Part shown: in pieces, positions 1 through 6,371 of the stretch | Numbering within the stretch: the first letter of the stretch is position 1 | How the letters are laid out: every line of letters begins with the position of its first letter | Source of the DNA: Prochlorococcus marinus str. MIT 9215 | GTDB taxonomy: Bacteria; Cyanobacteriota; Cyanobacteriia; PCC-6307; Cyanobiaceae | DNA length: 12,739 bases | Assembly (NCBI GenBank): GCA_949486985.1 | Contig: CATBLW010000152.1 | Location: forward strand, 1-12,739 | Direction of reading: 5' to 3' | The notes under the pieces: model-generated | The model's input: the letters and a program-made list of their open reading frames with translations, nothing else | What the model was told of the DNA's origin: nothing | Database searches by the model: none | Position numbers and translations under genes: made by a program

Positions 1-140
1 CCATGAAATGCAGACCATGAAACGCAAGCAAGGAAAACTCAGTAAACGCTTTGATGAATTGCCTGCTCTATGAGAACAAACCCTTAAAAACAAACCCCTG
101 AAAACAGACCTCTGAATGCAGACCATTGAAAGCAACAGCT
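1..140. repeat. degenerate 14-bp tandem repeats
   Basis: Imperfect 14-base units follow one another: ACAAACCCTTAAAA (76-89), ACAAACCCCTGAAA (90-103), ACAGACCTCTGAAT (104-117) and GCAGACCATTGAAA (118-131), with a partial unit after that. Bases 1-28 show the same motif, CCATGAAATGCAGA then CCATGAAACGCAAG. Bases 4-27 and 113-135 match closely apart from one indel and a few changes. The middle (29-75) is too diverged to assign. The array runs into the likely ruvX start. Its function is unknown. The period and the units are read directly from the sequence. Confidence 0.65.
2..73 (+). CDS. possible 3' end of an upstream gene (partial, hypothetical)
   Basis: The frame starting at base 2 is open from the window edge to a TGA at 71-73, giving 23 residues with a basic middle (KRKQGKLSKR) and the ending FDELPAL. 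It could be the C-terminus of a gene lying mostly outside the window. An open run this short occurs by chance, and it overlaps the 14-bp repeat region. No family is recognised. The alternative is plain intergenic DNA. Confidence 0.22.
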   Translation, partial: HEMQTMKRKQGKLSKRFDELPAL

Positions 141-617
141 AAGCCACAAGCCAAGTCGATGCTGAGCCTCGATGTTGGCAAGCGTCGCATCGGCTTGGCG
201 GGCTGTGATGCTCTCGGTATCACAGTAAAACCATTGCCAGCACTCAAACGAGGCCGTTTCGACCTCGACCTTCTTACGTTGCAAGAGCACTGTCTTCGTC
301 GCAGGGTGGAAGGACTGGTTGTCGGCTTACCACTCGATGAAGCGGGTTCACTTACAGAGCAAGCACGCCATTGTGAGCGCTATGGCATCCGCTTAGCTCG
401 CGCTCTACAGCTCCCGCTTGCATGGGTGAATGAACACAGCAGCACTTGGACTGCAGCTGAGCGTCACAACCTTCATGGCGATCGCAGCGGCCAACTCGAT
501 AGTGCGGCAGCTGCCCTATTACTTGAGCAATGGTTGCGGGAAGGTCCAGAACTGAAACCGGTCTACTTGGAGGCCCCTGTCATTAGCCAGGGTGCCGGTG
601 ATGGTGGATCCTGTTGA
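126..617 (+). CDS. ruvX: YqgF/RuvX-family putative Holliday junction resolvase (RNase H fold)
   Basis: This belongs to the YqgF family of RNase H-like nucleases, linked in other bacteria to Holliday junction resolution and 16S rRNA 5' processing; it is cytoplasmic. Numbered from the TTG start, the family's acidic residues are visible: D16 in LSLDVGKRRIGLA, E103 in VNEHSST, and D125 in LDSAAAALLLEQWL; VVGLPL is at 65-70. The usual DERLST motif reads NEHSST here, keeping the Glu but with Asn before it. The length of 163 aa is a little above the bacterial norm because of a Gly/Ser-rich tail. The start is uncertain: TTG 126 gives a short N-terminal extension, while ATG 159 begins directly at the first beta strand (MLSLDVG). 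Neither has a clear ribosome binding site. It heads a tight run with the next three genes. Confidence 0.9.
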   Translation: MKATAKPQAKSMLSLDVGKRRIGLAGCDALGITVKPLPALKRGRFDLDLLTLQEHCLRRRVEGLVVGLPLDEAGSLTEQARHCERYGIRLARALQLPLAWVNEHSSTWTAAERHNLHGDRSGQLDSAAAALLLEQWLREGPELKPVYLEAPVISQGAGDGGSC

Positions 618-634
618 AGTCATCGTCATAACCA

Positions 635-1192
635 ATGACTGCCTCGGGTCCCAATTTGACTGGAGAGGTGCCAACCATCCTCGTCAAAGACAACGAAGGA
701 AGGGTTTTGCACTGTTGCCTCGAGCAACTCATCCCTCTTGATGAAAACGAATACGCCCTACTCACACCTGTCGATACGCCTGTATGCCTCGTTCGCTTCA
801 ACAAAGACAGCGATCCAGAGCCCATTGACACCGTTGCCAATAGTGAGCCGATCCTTTCAGTTGCAGATGTAGTCCTTCAGGAACACGACCTCACCCTGGT
901 GAGATCCGCCGTCACCCTCACCGTGACAGGGGAACTTGACGACCCCGATCCCGAAGACCTTGAGGAGCTTGAAGAGCTCGAAGATGAGGAATCTGAAGAC
1001 CTCGAAGATTATGTCGAGCTAATTAATTTTCTCGTTGACGATCAGCAATACGGTCTCTATATCCCTTGTGAACCGTTTCTATTTCTTGGCCGCATCGATG
1101 ATGGCCAAGCAACTCTTGTTGAAGGCGAAGAGTTCGAACGCATTCAACCGCGTATCGAAGCTGAACTCGAGGAGAGGGAGCTAACTGACTAA
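635..1192 (+). CDS. DUF3727/DUF1292-like cyanobacterial protein with acidic linker
   Basis: This is a conserved cyanobacterial-type protein of unknown function, 185 aa. Residues 13-55 (ILVKDNEGRVLHC, then EYALLTPVDTPVCLVRF) resemble the small beta-rich DUF1292 module. Residues 128-175 look like a second, similar module (VDDQQYGLYIPCEPFLFLGRI). Between them, about residues 100-127, lies a stretch made almost wholly of Glu, Asp and Leu. No signal peptide or membrane segment is seen, so it is probably cytoplasmic. It starts 17 bases after ruvX, and its TAA shares one base with the ATG of the phosphatase gene (TAATG), so co-translation is likely. The family assignment is from memory of the domain pattern, and no catalytic residues can be named. 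Confidence 0.75.
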   Translation: MTASGPNLTGEVPTILVKDNEGRVLHCCLEQLIPLDENEYALLTPVDTPVCLVRFNKDSDPEPIDTVANSEPILSVADVVLQEHDLTLVRSAVTLTVTGELDDPDPEDLEELEELEDEESEDLEDYVELINFLVDDQQYGLYIPCEPFLFLGRIDDGQATLVEGEEFERIQPRIEAELEERELTD

Positions 1193-1701
1193 TGGGCCAG
1201 CACTGGCTTCAGCCCAACTGGGAGCCTGGTCTTTCCCTCCCCCAGCTTCCTATTCAGCACTTGCTTGACCAAGGCATCGAAGCTCTGATGCTTGACGTCG
1301 ATCGAACCCTTGTACCTGGACGAGAGATCCTTTTGCCAGAACCGGCAACAATCTGGATCCAGCAAGCACAGCAACACTTACGACTGCACTTGTTCAGCAA
1401 CAACCCATCCAGGCAACGGATAGGCGCTGTGGCCGAAAAGCTTGGCCTCTCCTACACATGCGGCGCTGCCAAGCCACGCAGAGGAGCTCTGCGCGAAGTC
1501 TTGAACCAACTGCAACTCAAGCCAAAAGAAATCGCCATGATTGGCGATCGAGTACTCACCGATGTGTTGGCAGGCAATCGTCTTGGGCTCTACACCGTTC
1601 TGGTTCGACCGATACGCGCCGATGGGAGCCCTTGCCATAACGACAGGGTTCAGCAGCTAGAGAAACGTTTTGCGGCATGGCTGGGAGCCAGTCAGCCATG
1701 A
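1192..1701 (+). CDS. yqeG: YqeG-family HAD phosphatase
   Basis: This is a HAD-superfamily phosphatase of the YqeG type (IIIA), 169 aa, usual for the family. The motifs are complete: motif I LDVDRTLVP with D35 and D37, motif II LFSNN with S69/N70, the motif III Lys K94 in AAKPRRG, and motif IV IGDRVLTDVLAGNRLG with D119 and D124. YqeG is related to the Gep4/PGPP1 phosphatidylglycerophosphate phosphatases, so a role in phosphatidylglycerol synthesis for thylakoids is possible but inferred. The ATG overlaps the previous stop by one base, and its TGA overlaps the probable proB ATG (ATGA). There is no membrane segment. Confidence 0.87.
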   Translation: MGQHWLQPNWEPGLSLPQLPIQHLLDQGIEALMLDVDRTLVPGREILLPEPATIWIQQAQQHLRLHLFSNNPSRQRIGAVAEKLGLSYTCGAAKPRRGALREVLNQLQLKPKEIAMIGDRVLTDVLAGNRLGLYTVLVRPIRADGSPCHNDRVQQLEKRFAAWLGASQP

Positions 1702-2792
1702 GCCTATGGGTTGTCAAAGTTGGCACCAGCCTGCTGAGAGGGAACGAAGAATGCTCAACAGCTGCAGTCATTGAGAACTACAGCGCCTGCCTGGCCGCAA
1801 GCCTGAAAAGAGGCGACAAAGTCATTCTGGTTACGAGTGGTGCCGTTGGTCTTGGTTGCCACCGTCTCGACCTCAAACAACGTCCAGTTGATGTTGTTTC
1901 ACTTCAGGCCGCCGCAGCGATCGGCCAGGGACAACTCATGGCCCTATACGCGGCAGCCATGGAGCGCCATGGCCATGCCGTTGCCCAAGTGCTCCTCAAC
2001 CGCTCTGATCTTGGCTCGAGAACGCGATATGCCAATGCCTCCAGCACCCTGCAACGCCTGCTCGATTGGGGCGTCATTCCGATCGTCAATGAAAACGACA
2101 CTCTGTCTCCAGAAGAATTGCGCTACGGCGACAACGACACCCTTTCAGCACTTGTAGCAACAGCCGTTGGAGCCGATCAGTTAATCCTGCTAACCGACGT
2201 TGATCGCCTCTATTCCGCAGACCCTCGCAGGGATTCATCGGCCCAACCAATCACAGAAGTACGCCACCCACGAGAATTGGAGAATCTTGAAGCCAATGCC
2301 GGAAACGGAGGCAGATGGGGCACCGGCGGCATGAGCACGAAGCTTGCTGCAGCACGAATTGCCACAGCTGGTGGCATCACTGTTCATTTAGCCGATGGCC
2401 GTCATCCAAAAGTGCTGGATGAACTGTTAAAAGGCGGACGGGGCGGCACAGTTTTTCATCCCCATCCTCAGCCTCTAGGCAACCGCAAAAGCTGGCTGGC
2501 GCACGCCTTAAAGCCACTAGGCACAATTCATTTGGATGCAGGCGCTTGCGATGCACTCCAGCACCGCGGCGCCTCTCTACTGATGGTGGGAGTCAAGGCA
2601 GTGGAAGGAAATTTTGAAACCAACCAACCAGTGAGATTGCTCAACCCCAATGGCAAAGAATTGGCAAGAGGTCTCAGTTCGTTGAGTAGCGATGAACTCC
2701 AACAAGCCCTAAAAACTTCATTGAGCTCAGGCAACTCACCGGTCGTCGTGCATCGCGATGTTTTAGTGCTCAGTCAAGAACAGAACTACTGA
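1698..2792 (+). CDS. proB: glutamate 5-kinase (gamma-glutamyl kinase)
   Basis: It phosphorylates L-glutamate to gamma-glutamyl phosphate, the first step of proline synthesis, in the cytoplasm. The start at ATG 1698 is chosen because it gives the family N-terminus (MSLWVVKVGTS) and a four-base ATGA overlap with yqeG, with GGGAG at 1683-1687 upstream. An in-frame ATG at 1677 would add seven residues and deepen the overlap. The protein is 364 aa, like E. coli ProB. From 1698: phosphate-loop Lys K7, SGAVGLG 47-53, NEND 131-134, GDND 144-147, TDVDRLY 166-172 and GTGGMSTK 208-215, all amino-acid-kinase motifs. A PUA domain follows from about residue 264 to the end. ProB is normally feedback-inhibited by proline. 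No proA is in the window. Confidence 0.96.
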   Translation: MSLWVVKVGTSLLRGNEECSTAAVIENYSACLAASLKRGDKVILVTSGAVGLGCHRLDLKQRPVDVVSLQAAAAIGQGQLMALYAAAMERHGHAVAQVLLNRSDLGSRTRYANASSTLQRLLDWGVIPIVNENDTLSPEELRYGDNDTLSALVATAVGADQLILLTDVDRLYSADPRRDSSAQPITEVRHPRELENLEANAGNGGRWGTGGMSTKLAAARIATAGGITVHLADGRHPKVLDELLKGGRGGTVFHPHPQPLGNRKSWLAHALKPLGTIHLDAGACDALQHRGASLLMVGVKAVEGNFETNQPVRLLNPNGKELARGLSSLSSDELQQALKTSLSSGNSPVVVHRDVLVLSQEQNY

Positions 2793-2804
2793 GCGGCTCA
2801 GTAG
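2786..2804 (+). other. perfect inverted repeat spanning the proB stop codon
   Basis: CTACTGAGC (2786-2794) and GCTCAGTAG (2796-2804) are exact reverse complements around a single G, so the RNA could form at least a 7-bp stem with a GCGGC loop. It includes the last proB codons and the TGA. No T-run follows within ten bases, so it is not a classical terminator; it may protect the mRNA 3' end or slow ribosomes before lpxD. The structure is visible, the role is inferred. Confidence 0.5.
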
Positions 2805-2835
2805 ACCTACGATCCCGCCCAAGAGTCTTTTAGAC

Positions 2836-3879
2836 ATGCAGTTCAGCCAGCTGATCAACACGCTCCAACAAGGAAGCTCTGGGCTGCAAGACCACCATCT
2901 AGCAGGCGATCCTGATCTTGTTGGCGGCGCTTCAATTGAACAGGCAAAAGCCAATCAACTCAGCTTCCTGGAAAAGGGGAATTCACTGACAACAGAGCTG
3001 AGTCGTACTGATGCCGGTGCCGTGCTGCTGCCTGCTCAAGACGATCTGCGGGCCCTGGCAGAGAAAAGAGGACTGGCCTGGGCCGTACTCAAAGATCCCC
3101 GCCTTGCCTTTGCCGAAGCCCTTGAATTGCTTCATCCCCGCCCTCGTCCCAAACCAGGAATTCACCCCACAGCTGTCATTGAAGATCAAGTGCAGATCGG
3201 TGATGGGGTTTCAATCGGTCCCCACGTCTTCATCGGCGAGGGCTGCCGAATCGGTGCTCAGAGTGTGATCCACCCTGGCGTGGTTCTCTACAACGATGTG
3301 GTGGTTGGAGAAGCCAATGAACTGCATGCCAATGCCGTCCTTCACCCTGGCTCAAGATTGGGCCTGCAATGCGTTGTGCACTCCAATGCTGTTGTTGGTT
3401 CAGAGGGATTTGGCTTCGTACCCACAGCCAACGGCTGGCGCAAGATGCCCCAAACAGGCCTTGTGATTCTTGAAGATGGAGTTGAAGTCGGCTGCGGCTC
3501 CACCATCGACCGCCCCTCGGTGGGCGAGACCCGCATTGGCGCAGGGACAAAAATCGACAACCTTGTTCAAATCGGCCATGGAGTCAAAACAGGCAAGGGT
3601 TGTGCTCTGGCTTCTCAAGTCGGTATCGCTGGCGGTGCCCTACTTGGTGATGGCGTCATCCTTGCCGGCCAAGTAGGAGTCGCCAATCGGGCTGTCATTG
3701 GCGATCGCGCCATTGCCAGCTCAAAGAGCGGCATCCACGGGGAAGTCGCAGCTGGGGAAGTGGTCAGCGGCTATCCAGCGATTCCCAACCGGCTCTGGCT
3801 GCGCTGTTCAGCCGCCTTTAACAAACTTCCAGACATGGCAAAATCATTGCGCTCACTTAAACGGGAAGCCTCTCAGTAA
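2836..3879 (+). CDS. lpxD: UDP-3-O-acylglucosamine N-acyltransferase
   Basis: It transfers an (R)-3-hydroxyacyl chain from acyl carrier protein to the amino group of UDP-3-O-acylglucosamine, the third step of lipid A synthesis; cytoplasmic, a trimer in known members. At 347 aa it has the family's length. Residues 1-100 fit the N-terminal uridine-binding domain. From about 108 to 315 the chain is a left-handed beta-helix with hexapeptide repeats (IGDGVSIGPHVFIGEGCRIG and others). LpxD signatures are GSEGFGFV at 188-195, IDRPSVGET at 224-232, and NLVQIGHGV with H248 at the position of the catalytic His. The C-terminal helix is 320-347. The gene lies 43 bases after proB and 35 before leuB, so co-transcription is plausible. 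Confidence 0.95.
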   Translation: MQFSQLINTLQQGSSGLQDHHLAGDPDLVGGASIEQAKANQLSFLEKGNSLTTELSRTDAGAVLLPAQDDLRALAEKRGLAWAVLKDPRLAFAEALELLHPRPRPKPGIHPTAVIEDQVQIGDGVSIGPHVFIGEGCRIGAQSVIHPGVVLYNDVVVGEANELHANAVLHPGSRLGLQCVVHSNAVVGSEGFGFVPTANGWRKMPQTGLVILEDGVEVGCGSTIDRPSVGETRIGAGTKIDNLVQIGHGVKTGKGCALASQVGIAGGALLGDGVILAGQVGVANRAVIGDRAIASSKSGIHGEVAAGEVVSGYPAIPNRLWLRCSAAFNKLPDMAKSLRSLKREASQ

Positions 3880-3914
3880 CCTCTCAGGCCAACCCAGTTA
3901 TTTCGGATTAACCA

Positions 3915-4988
3915 ATGCGTCAGCACCGTGTTGTTCTGCTGCCAGGAGATGGCATCGGTCCAGAGATCACTGCTGTTACAAAGCGATTGCTTGAGGTGGT
4001 AGCTGAGCGCCATGATTTCCAACTCATCTTTGATGAGCAAGATTTTGGTGGGGCTGCCATTGATGCCAGCGGTTCGCCATTACCAACAAGCACTCTTGAA
4101 GCCTGTCGCCATAGCGATGCTGTGTTGCTGGCAGCCATTGGCAACCCTCGATTTGATGCTCTGCCAAGAGATCAACGCCCTGAAACGGGGCTGCTGGGAT
4201 TAAGAGCAGGACTAAAACTGTTCGCCAACCTCAGACCAGTAACGATCCTGCCGGCCCTGATTAATGCCAGCAGTCTCAAATCTGAAGTGATCGAGGGAGT
4301 GGATCTCATGGTGGTAAGAGAACTCACTGGCGGAATTTATTTCGGGCAACCGAAAGGCCGCATTGAGGCCGATGGCGAAGAGCGGGGATTCAACACCATG
4401 ACCTATTCCACGACTGAGATCGACCGCATCGCTCGCGTCGCTTTCGAGCTCGCCGGCAATCGCAGCAAAAAACTTTGTTCAATCGATAAAGCCAATGTGC
4501 TTGATGTCAGTCAGCTCTGGCGTGACCGAGTCGACGCCATGGCCAGCAGCTATGCAGATGTCGAGGTGAGCCATATGTACGTGGACAATGCCGCCATGCA
4601 ATTGGTTCGCAACCCACGTCAATTCGATGTTCTGCTCACCGGCAACCTCTTCGGCGACATTCTTAGTGACGAAGCCGCGATGCTCACAGGTTCCATTGGC
4701 ATGCTCCCCTCGGCGTCCCTAGGCAGTGAAGGGCCTGGCCTATTCGAACCTGTGCATGGATCCGCTCCAGATATCGCTGGTCAGGATCTGGCCAATCCCA
4801 TGGCCATGGTTCTCTCCGCAGCAATGATGCTGCGCATTGGGCTGAAGGAAACCGATGCCGCAACAGCACTTGAACAATCAGTCGATCGCGTTCTACAGGC
4901 AGGCTTCCGCACAGGAGATTTAATGAGCGAAGGCTGTGAGCGACTGGGATGTTCAGCCATGGGTGAGCAATTACTGCAAGCGCTCTGA
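3915..4988 (+). CDS. leuB: 3-isopropylmalate dehydrogenase
   Basis: It oxidises and decarboxylates 3-isopropylmalate to 2-oxoisocaproate with NAD, the third specific step of leucine synthesis; cytoplasmic dimer. At 357 aa it is the normal length. Motifs in order: LLPGDGIGPEI at 8-18, substrate-binding Arg R97 and R107 (GLRAGLKLFANLRPV), R135 in VRELTGGIYFG with Y142, K192 in DKANVLDVSQLWR, D224 in HMYVDNAAMQL, D248/D252 in GNLFGDILSDEA for the metal, and the NAD-binding segment GLFEPVHGSAPDIAG ending at 289. All key residues are present. The start ATG gives the usual short lead (MRQHRVVLLPGDG). No other leu gene is nearby. Confidence 0.96.
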   Translation: MRQHRVVLLPGDGIGPEITAVTKRLLEVVAERHDFQLIFDEQDFGGAAIDASGSPLPTSTLEACRHSDAVLLAAIGNPRFDALPRDQRPETGLLGLRAGLKLFANLRPVTILPALINASSLKSEVIEGVDLMVVRELTGGIYFGQPKGRIEADGEERGFNTMTYSTTEIDRIARVAFELAGNRSKKLCSIDKANVLDVSQLWRDRVDAMASSYADVEVSHMYVDNAAMQLVRNPRQFDVLLTGNLFGDILSDEAAMLTGSIGMLPSASLGSEGPGLFEPVHGSAPDIAGQDLANPMAMVLSAAMMLRIGLKETDAATALEQSVDRVLQAGFRTGDLMSEGCERLGCSAMGEQLLQAL

Positions 4989-5085
4989 AGGCTCTGCAGC
5001 CTCAAAAAAAAGGTTCTGATATTGCAAAAATGATGGTTTTGTCGGCCGACCTGCCAAAATCTCTTGGCCTGTCCTGCGAGCGTCG
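4989..5085 (+). promoter_or_regulatory. leuB-prk spacer: hairpin and palindrome, possible prk control region
   Basis: This 97-base spacer starts with a small hairpin (AGGCT 4989-4993 / AGCCT 4998-5002) followed by eight A residues, which is the wrong base for a + strand terminator. A 10-bp perfect palindrome, GTCGGCCGAC, lies at 5041-5050. No promoter matches both -35 and -10 well. The spacing and the change of pathway make a prk promoter likely here, but I cannot place it. Confidence 0.3.
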
Positions 5086-5988
5086 ATGTCGAAGCGTCAC
5101 CCGGTTGTAGCCGTTACTGGTTCCTCAGGAGCCGGAACCAGCACGGTGAAGCGAGCCTTCGAGCACATCTTCGCTCGTGAAAACATCACCCCTGCAGTCG
5201 TTGAGGGAGATAGTTATCACCGCTTCGAGCGGATGCCCATGAAGGAAGCCATGGCAGAAGCTTTGGCAAAAGGAGAGAACTTCTCCCACTTCGGCCCTGA
5301 AGCCAACCTCTTCGACAAGCTTGAAGAACTGTTCCGCACCTACGGAGAAACAGGTTCAGGTAATAAGCGTTACTACCTTCACAGCACTGAAGAAGCTGAG
5401 GAGCACAACAACCGCCTCGGGACGGCACTAGCGCCTGGTCAGTTCACACCCTGGGAGGAAATCCCTCTGGGAACTGATGTGCTCTTCTACGAGGGTCTTC
5501 ATGGTGGTGTCGTTGGTGAGGGCTACAACGTGGCCTCTTTTGCCGATCTTCTGGTTGGCGTGGTGCCGATCACAAACCTTGAATGGATTCAGAAAATCCA
5601 TCGCGACAACGCCGAACGTGGTTATTCCGCAGAAGCCATTGTTGACACAATCATGCGCAGAATGCCTGATTACATCAACCACATCTGCCCACAGTTCAGC
5701 CGCACGGACATCAATTTCCAGCGAGTTCCAACAATTGATACATCGAATCCCTTCATTTGCCGGAACATCCCGACACCTGATGAAAGCTTCGTAATCATTC
5801 ACTTCCGCAAGGGAGCAAGAGAGAAGTGGGGAATTGATTTTAGATATCTCCTAAGCATGATCCACGAATCCTTCATGTCGAGTCCAACCAGCATTGTGGT
5901 CAATGGAGGCAAGATGGGTTTTGCAATGGAATTGATTCTCACCCCGATCATTCATCGCATGATCGAAGAGAAGAAGAAGGTCTCCTGA
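5086..5988 (+). CDS. prk: phosphoribulokinase, class I (proteobacterial type)
   Basis: It phosphorylates ribulose 5-phosphate with ATP to make ribulose 1,5-bisphosphate, the RuBisCO substrate, in the Calvin cycle. The protein has 300 aa. The Walker A loop GSSGAGTS is at 12-19, the catalytic Asp D42 is in VEGDSYHRFER, YEGLHG at 135-140 carries the second acidic residue, and WIQKIHRD is at 167-174. Length and wording (PQFSRTDINFQRVPTIDTSNPF region, 202-223) match the short CbbP enzymes of proteobacteria, not the longer plant/cyanobacterial type with regulatory Cys near the ATP site. Only C201 and C225 are present, so the usual thioredoxin switch appears absent. The start fits the family (MSKRHPVVAVTGSSG). 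Confidence 0.95.
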   Translation: MSKRHPVVAVTGSSGAGTSTVKRAFEHIFARENITPAVVEGDSYHRFERMPMKEAMAEALAKGENFSHFGPEANLFDKLEELFRTYGETGSGNKRYYLHSTEEAEEHNNRLGTALAPGQFTPWEEIPLGTDVLFYEGLHGGVVGEGYNVASFADLLVGVVPITNLEWIQKIHRDNAERGYSAEAIVDTIMRRMPDYINHICPQFSRTDINFQRVPTIDTSNPFICRNIPTPDESFVIIHFRKGAREKWGIDFRYLLSMIHESFMSSPTSIVVNGGKMGFAMELILTPIIHRMIEEKKKVS

Positions 5989-6043
5989 ATTACTGATTAA
6001 AATTTCTCATCAACTCCTATGATGCGCTCATCTGAGTAATCAG
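5989..6043 (+). promoter_or_regulatory. prk downstream spacer: inverted repeats and a -10-like box
   Basis: CTGATTA (5993-5999) and TAATCAG (6037-6043) are exact inverted repeats that bracket the spacer and end right at the GTG of the next ORF. Inside, CATCA and TGATG can pair. TATGAT at 6019-6024 resembles a -10 box, about 20 bases before the GTG, but no good -35 accompanies it. No T-run terminates prk. A weak promoter or a processing site is possible. Confidence 0.28.
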
Positions 6044-6364
6044 GTGAGCGCAATTTCTGTTCCTTTCCCTTCCTTTGTGATCGCAGGAGCAACCTCCAAA
6101 GCCATCTCTTCGCCACGGTGGGATCTTGTCAATAGTCGCGAACTGATTCAAGAAGCCAGGTCAGTTTATTTCAACTTTCTCACCTCCAACAGCAATGGGC
6201 CTGAACCAACTGGTGTTGTATTGAACGAACAGAATGGTGGCGGAAGCGTTGTTTTTGAGCGACCTATTCTTCTTCCTGAAGAGCATTACATCAGCCTGGA
6301 TTTACTGAGATCACGTCCTGCTCGATCCCGTCAAGCACGTGAACGCAACAAGTCCATCCCTTGA
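6044..6364 (+). CDS. hypothetical protein, 106 aa
   Basis: I do not recognise this protein. The only plausible start is GTG at 6044, because the frame holds no internal Met. The N-terminal third is mildly hydrophobic (SVPFPSFVIAGATSKAI) but too short and polar for a clear signal or membrane segment. The middle reads like a folded domain (SRELIQEARSVYFNFL, VVFERPILLPEEHYISLDLL), and the C-terminus is Arg-rich (RSRPARSRQARERNK). It fills the gap between prk and the prepilin peptidase, ending 7 bases before the peptidase ATG, which argues for a real gene in one unit. It could be a small lineage-specific protein; a chance ORF is less likely but possible. Confidence 0.55.
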   Translation: MSAISVPFPSFVIAGATSKAISSPRWDLVNSRELIQEARSVYFNFLTSNSNGPEPTGVVLNEQNGGGSVVFERPILLPEEHYISLDLLRSRPARSRQARERNKSIP

Positions 6365-6371
6365 AACGCAG

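Noticed and set aside
478..3708. Two GCGATCGC (HIP1) octamers, at 478-485 and 3701-3708.
   Set aside because: Both lie inside genes; two copies in 12.7 kb is above simple chance but far from the density in HIP1-rich cyanobacteria, and no function can be claimed.
4989..5010. Hairpin plus A-run after leuB as a terminator.
   Set aside because: The run after the stem is A, not T, on the coding strand, and on the minus strand the T-run would come before the stem. The stem is only five base pairs.
5428..5802. 124-codon minus-strand open frame inside prk.
   Set aside because: Antisense shadow of prk with no family motif or ribosome site.
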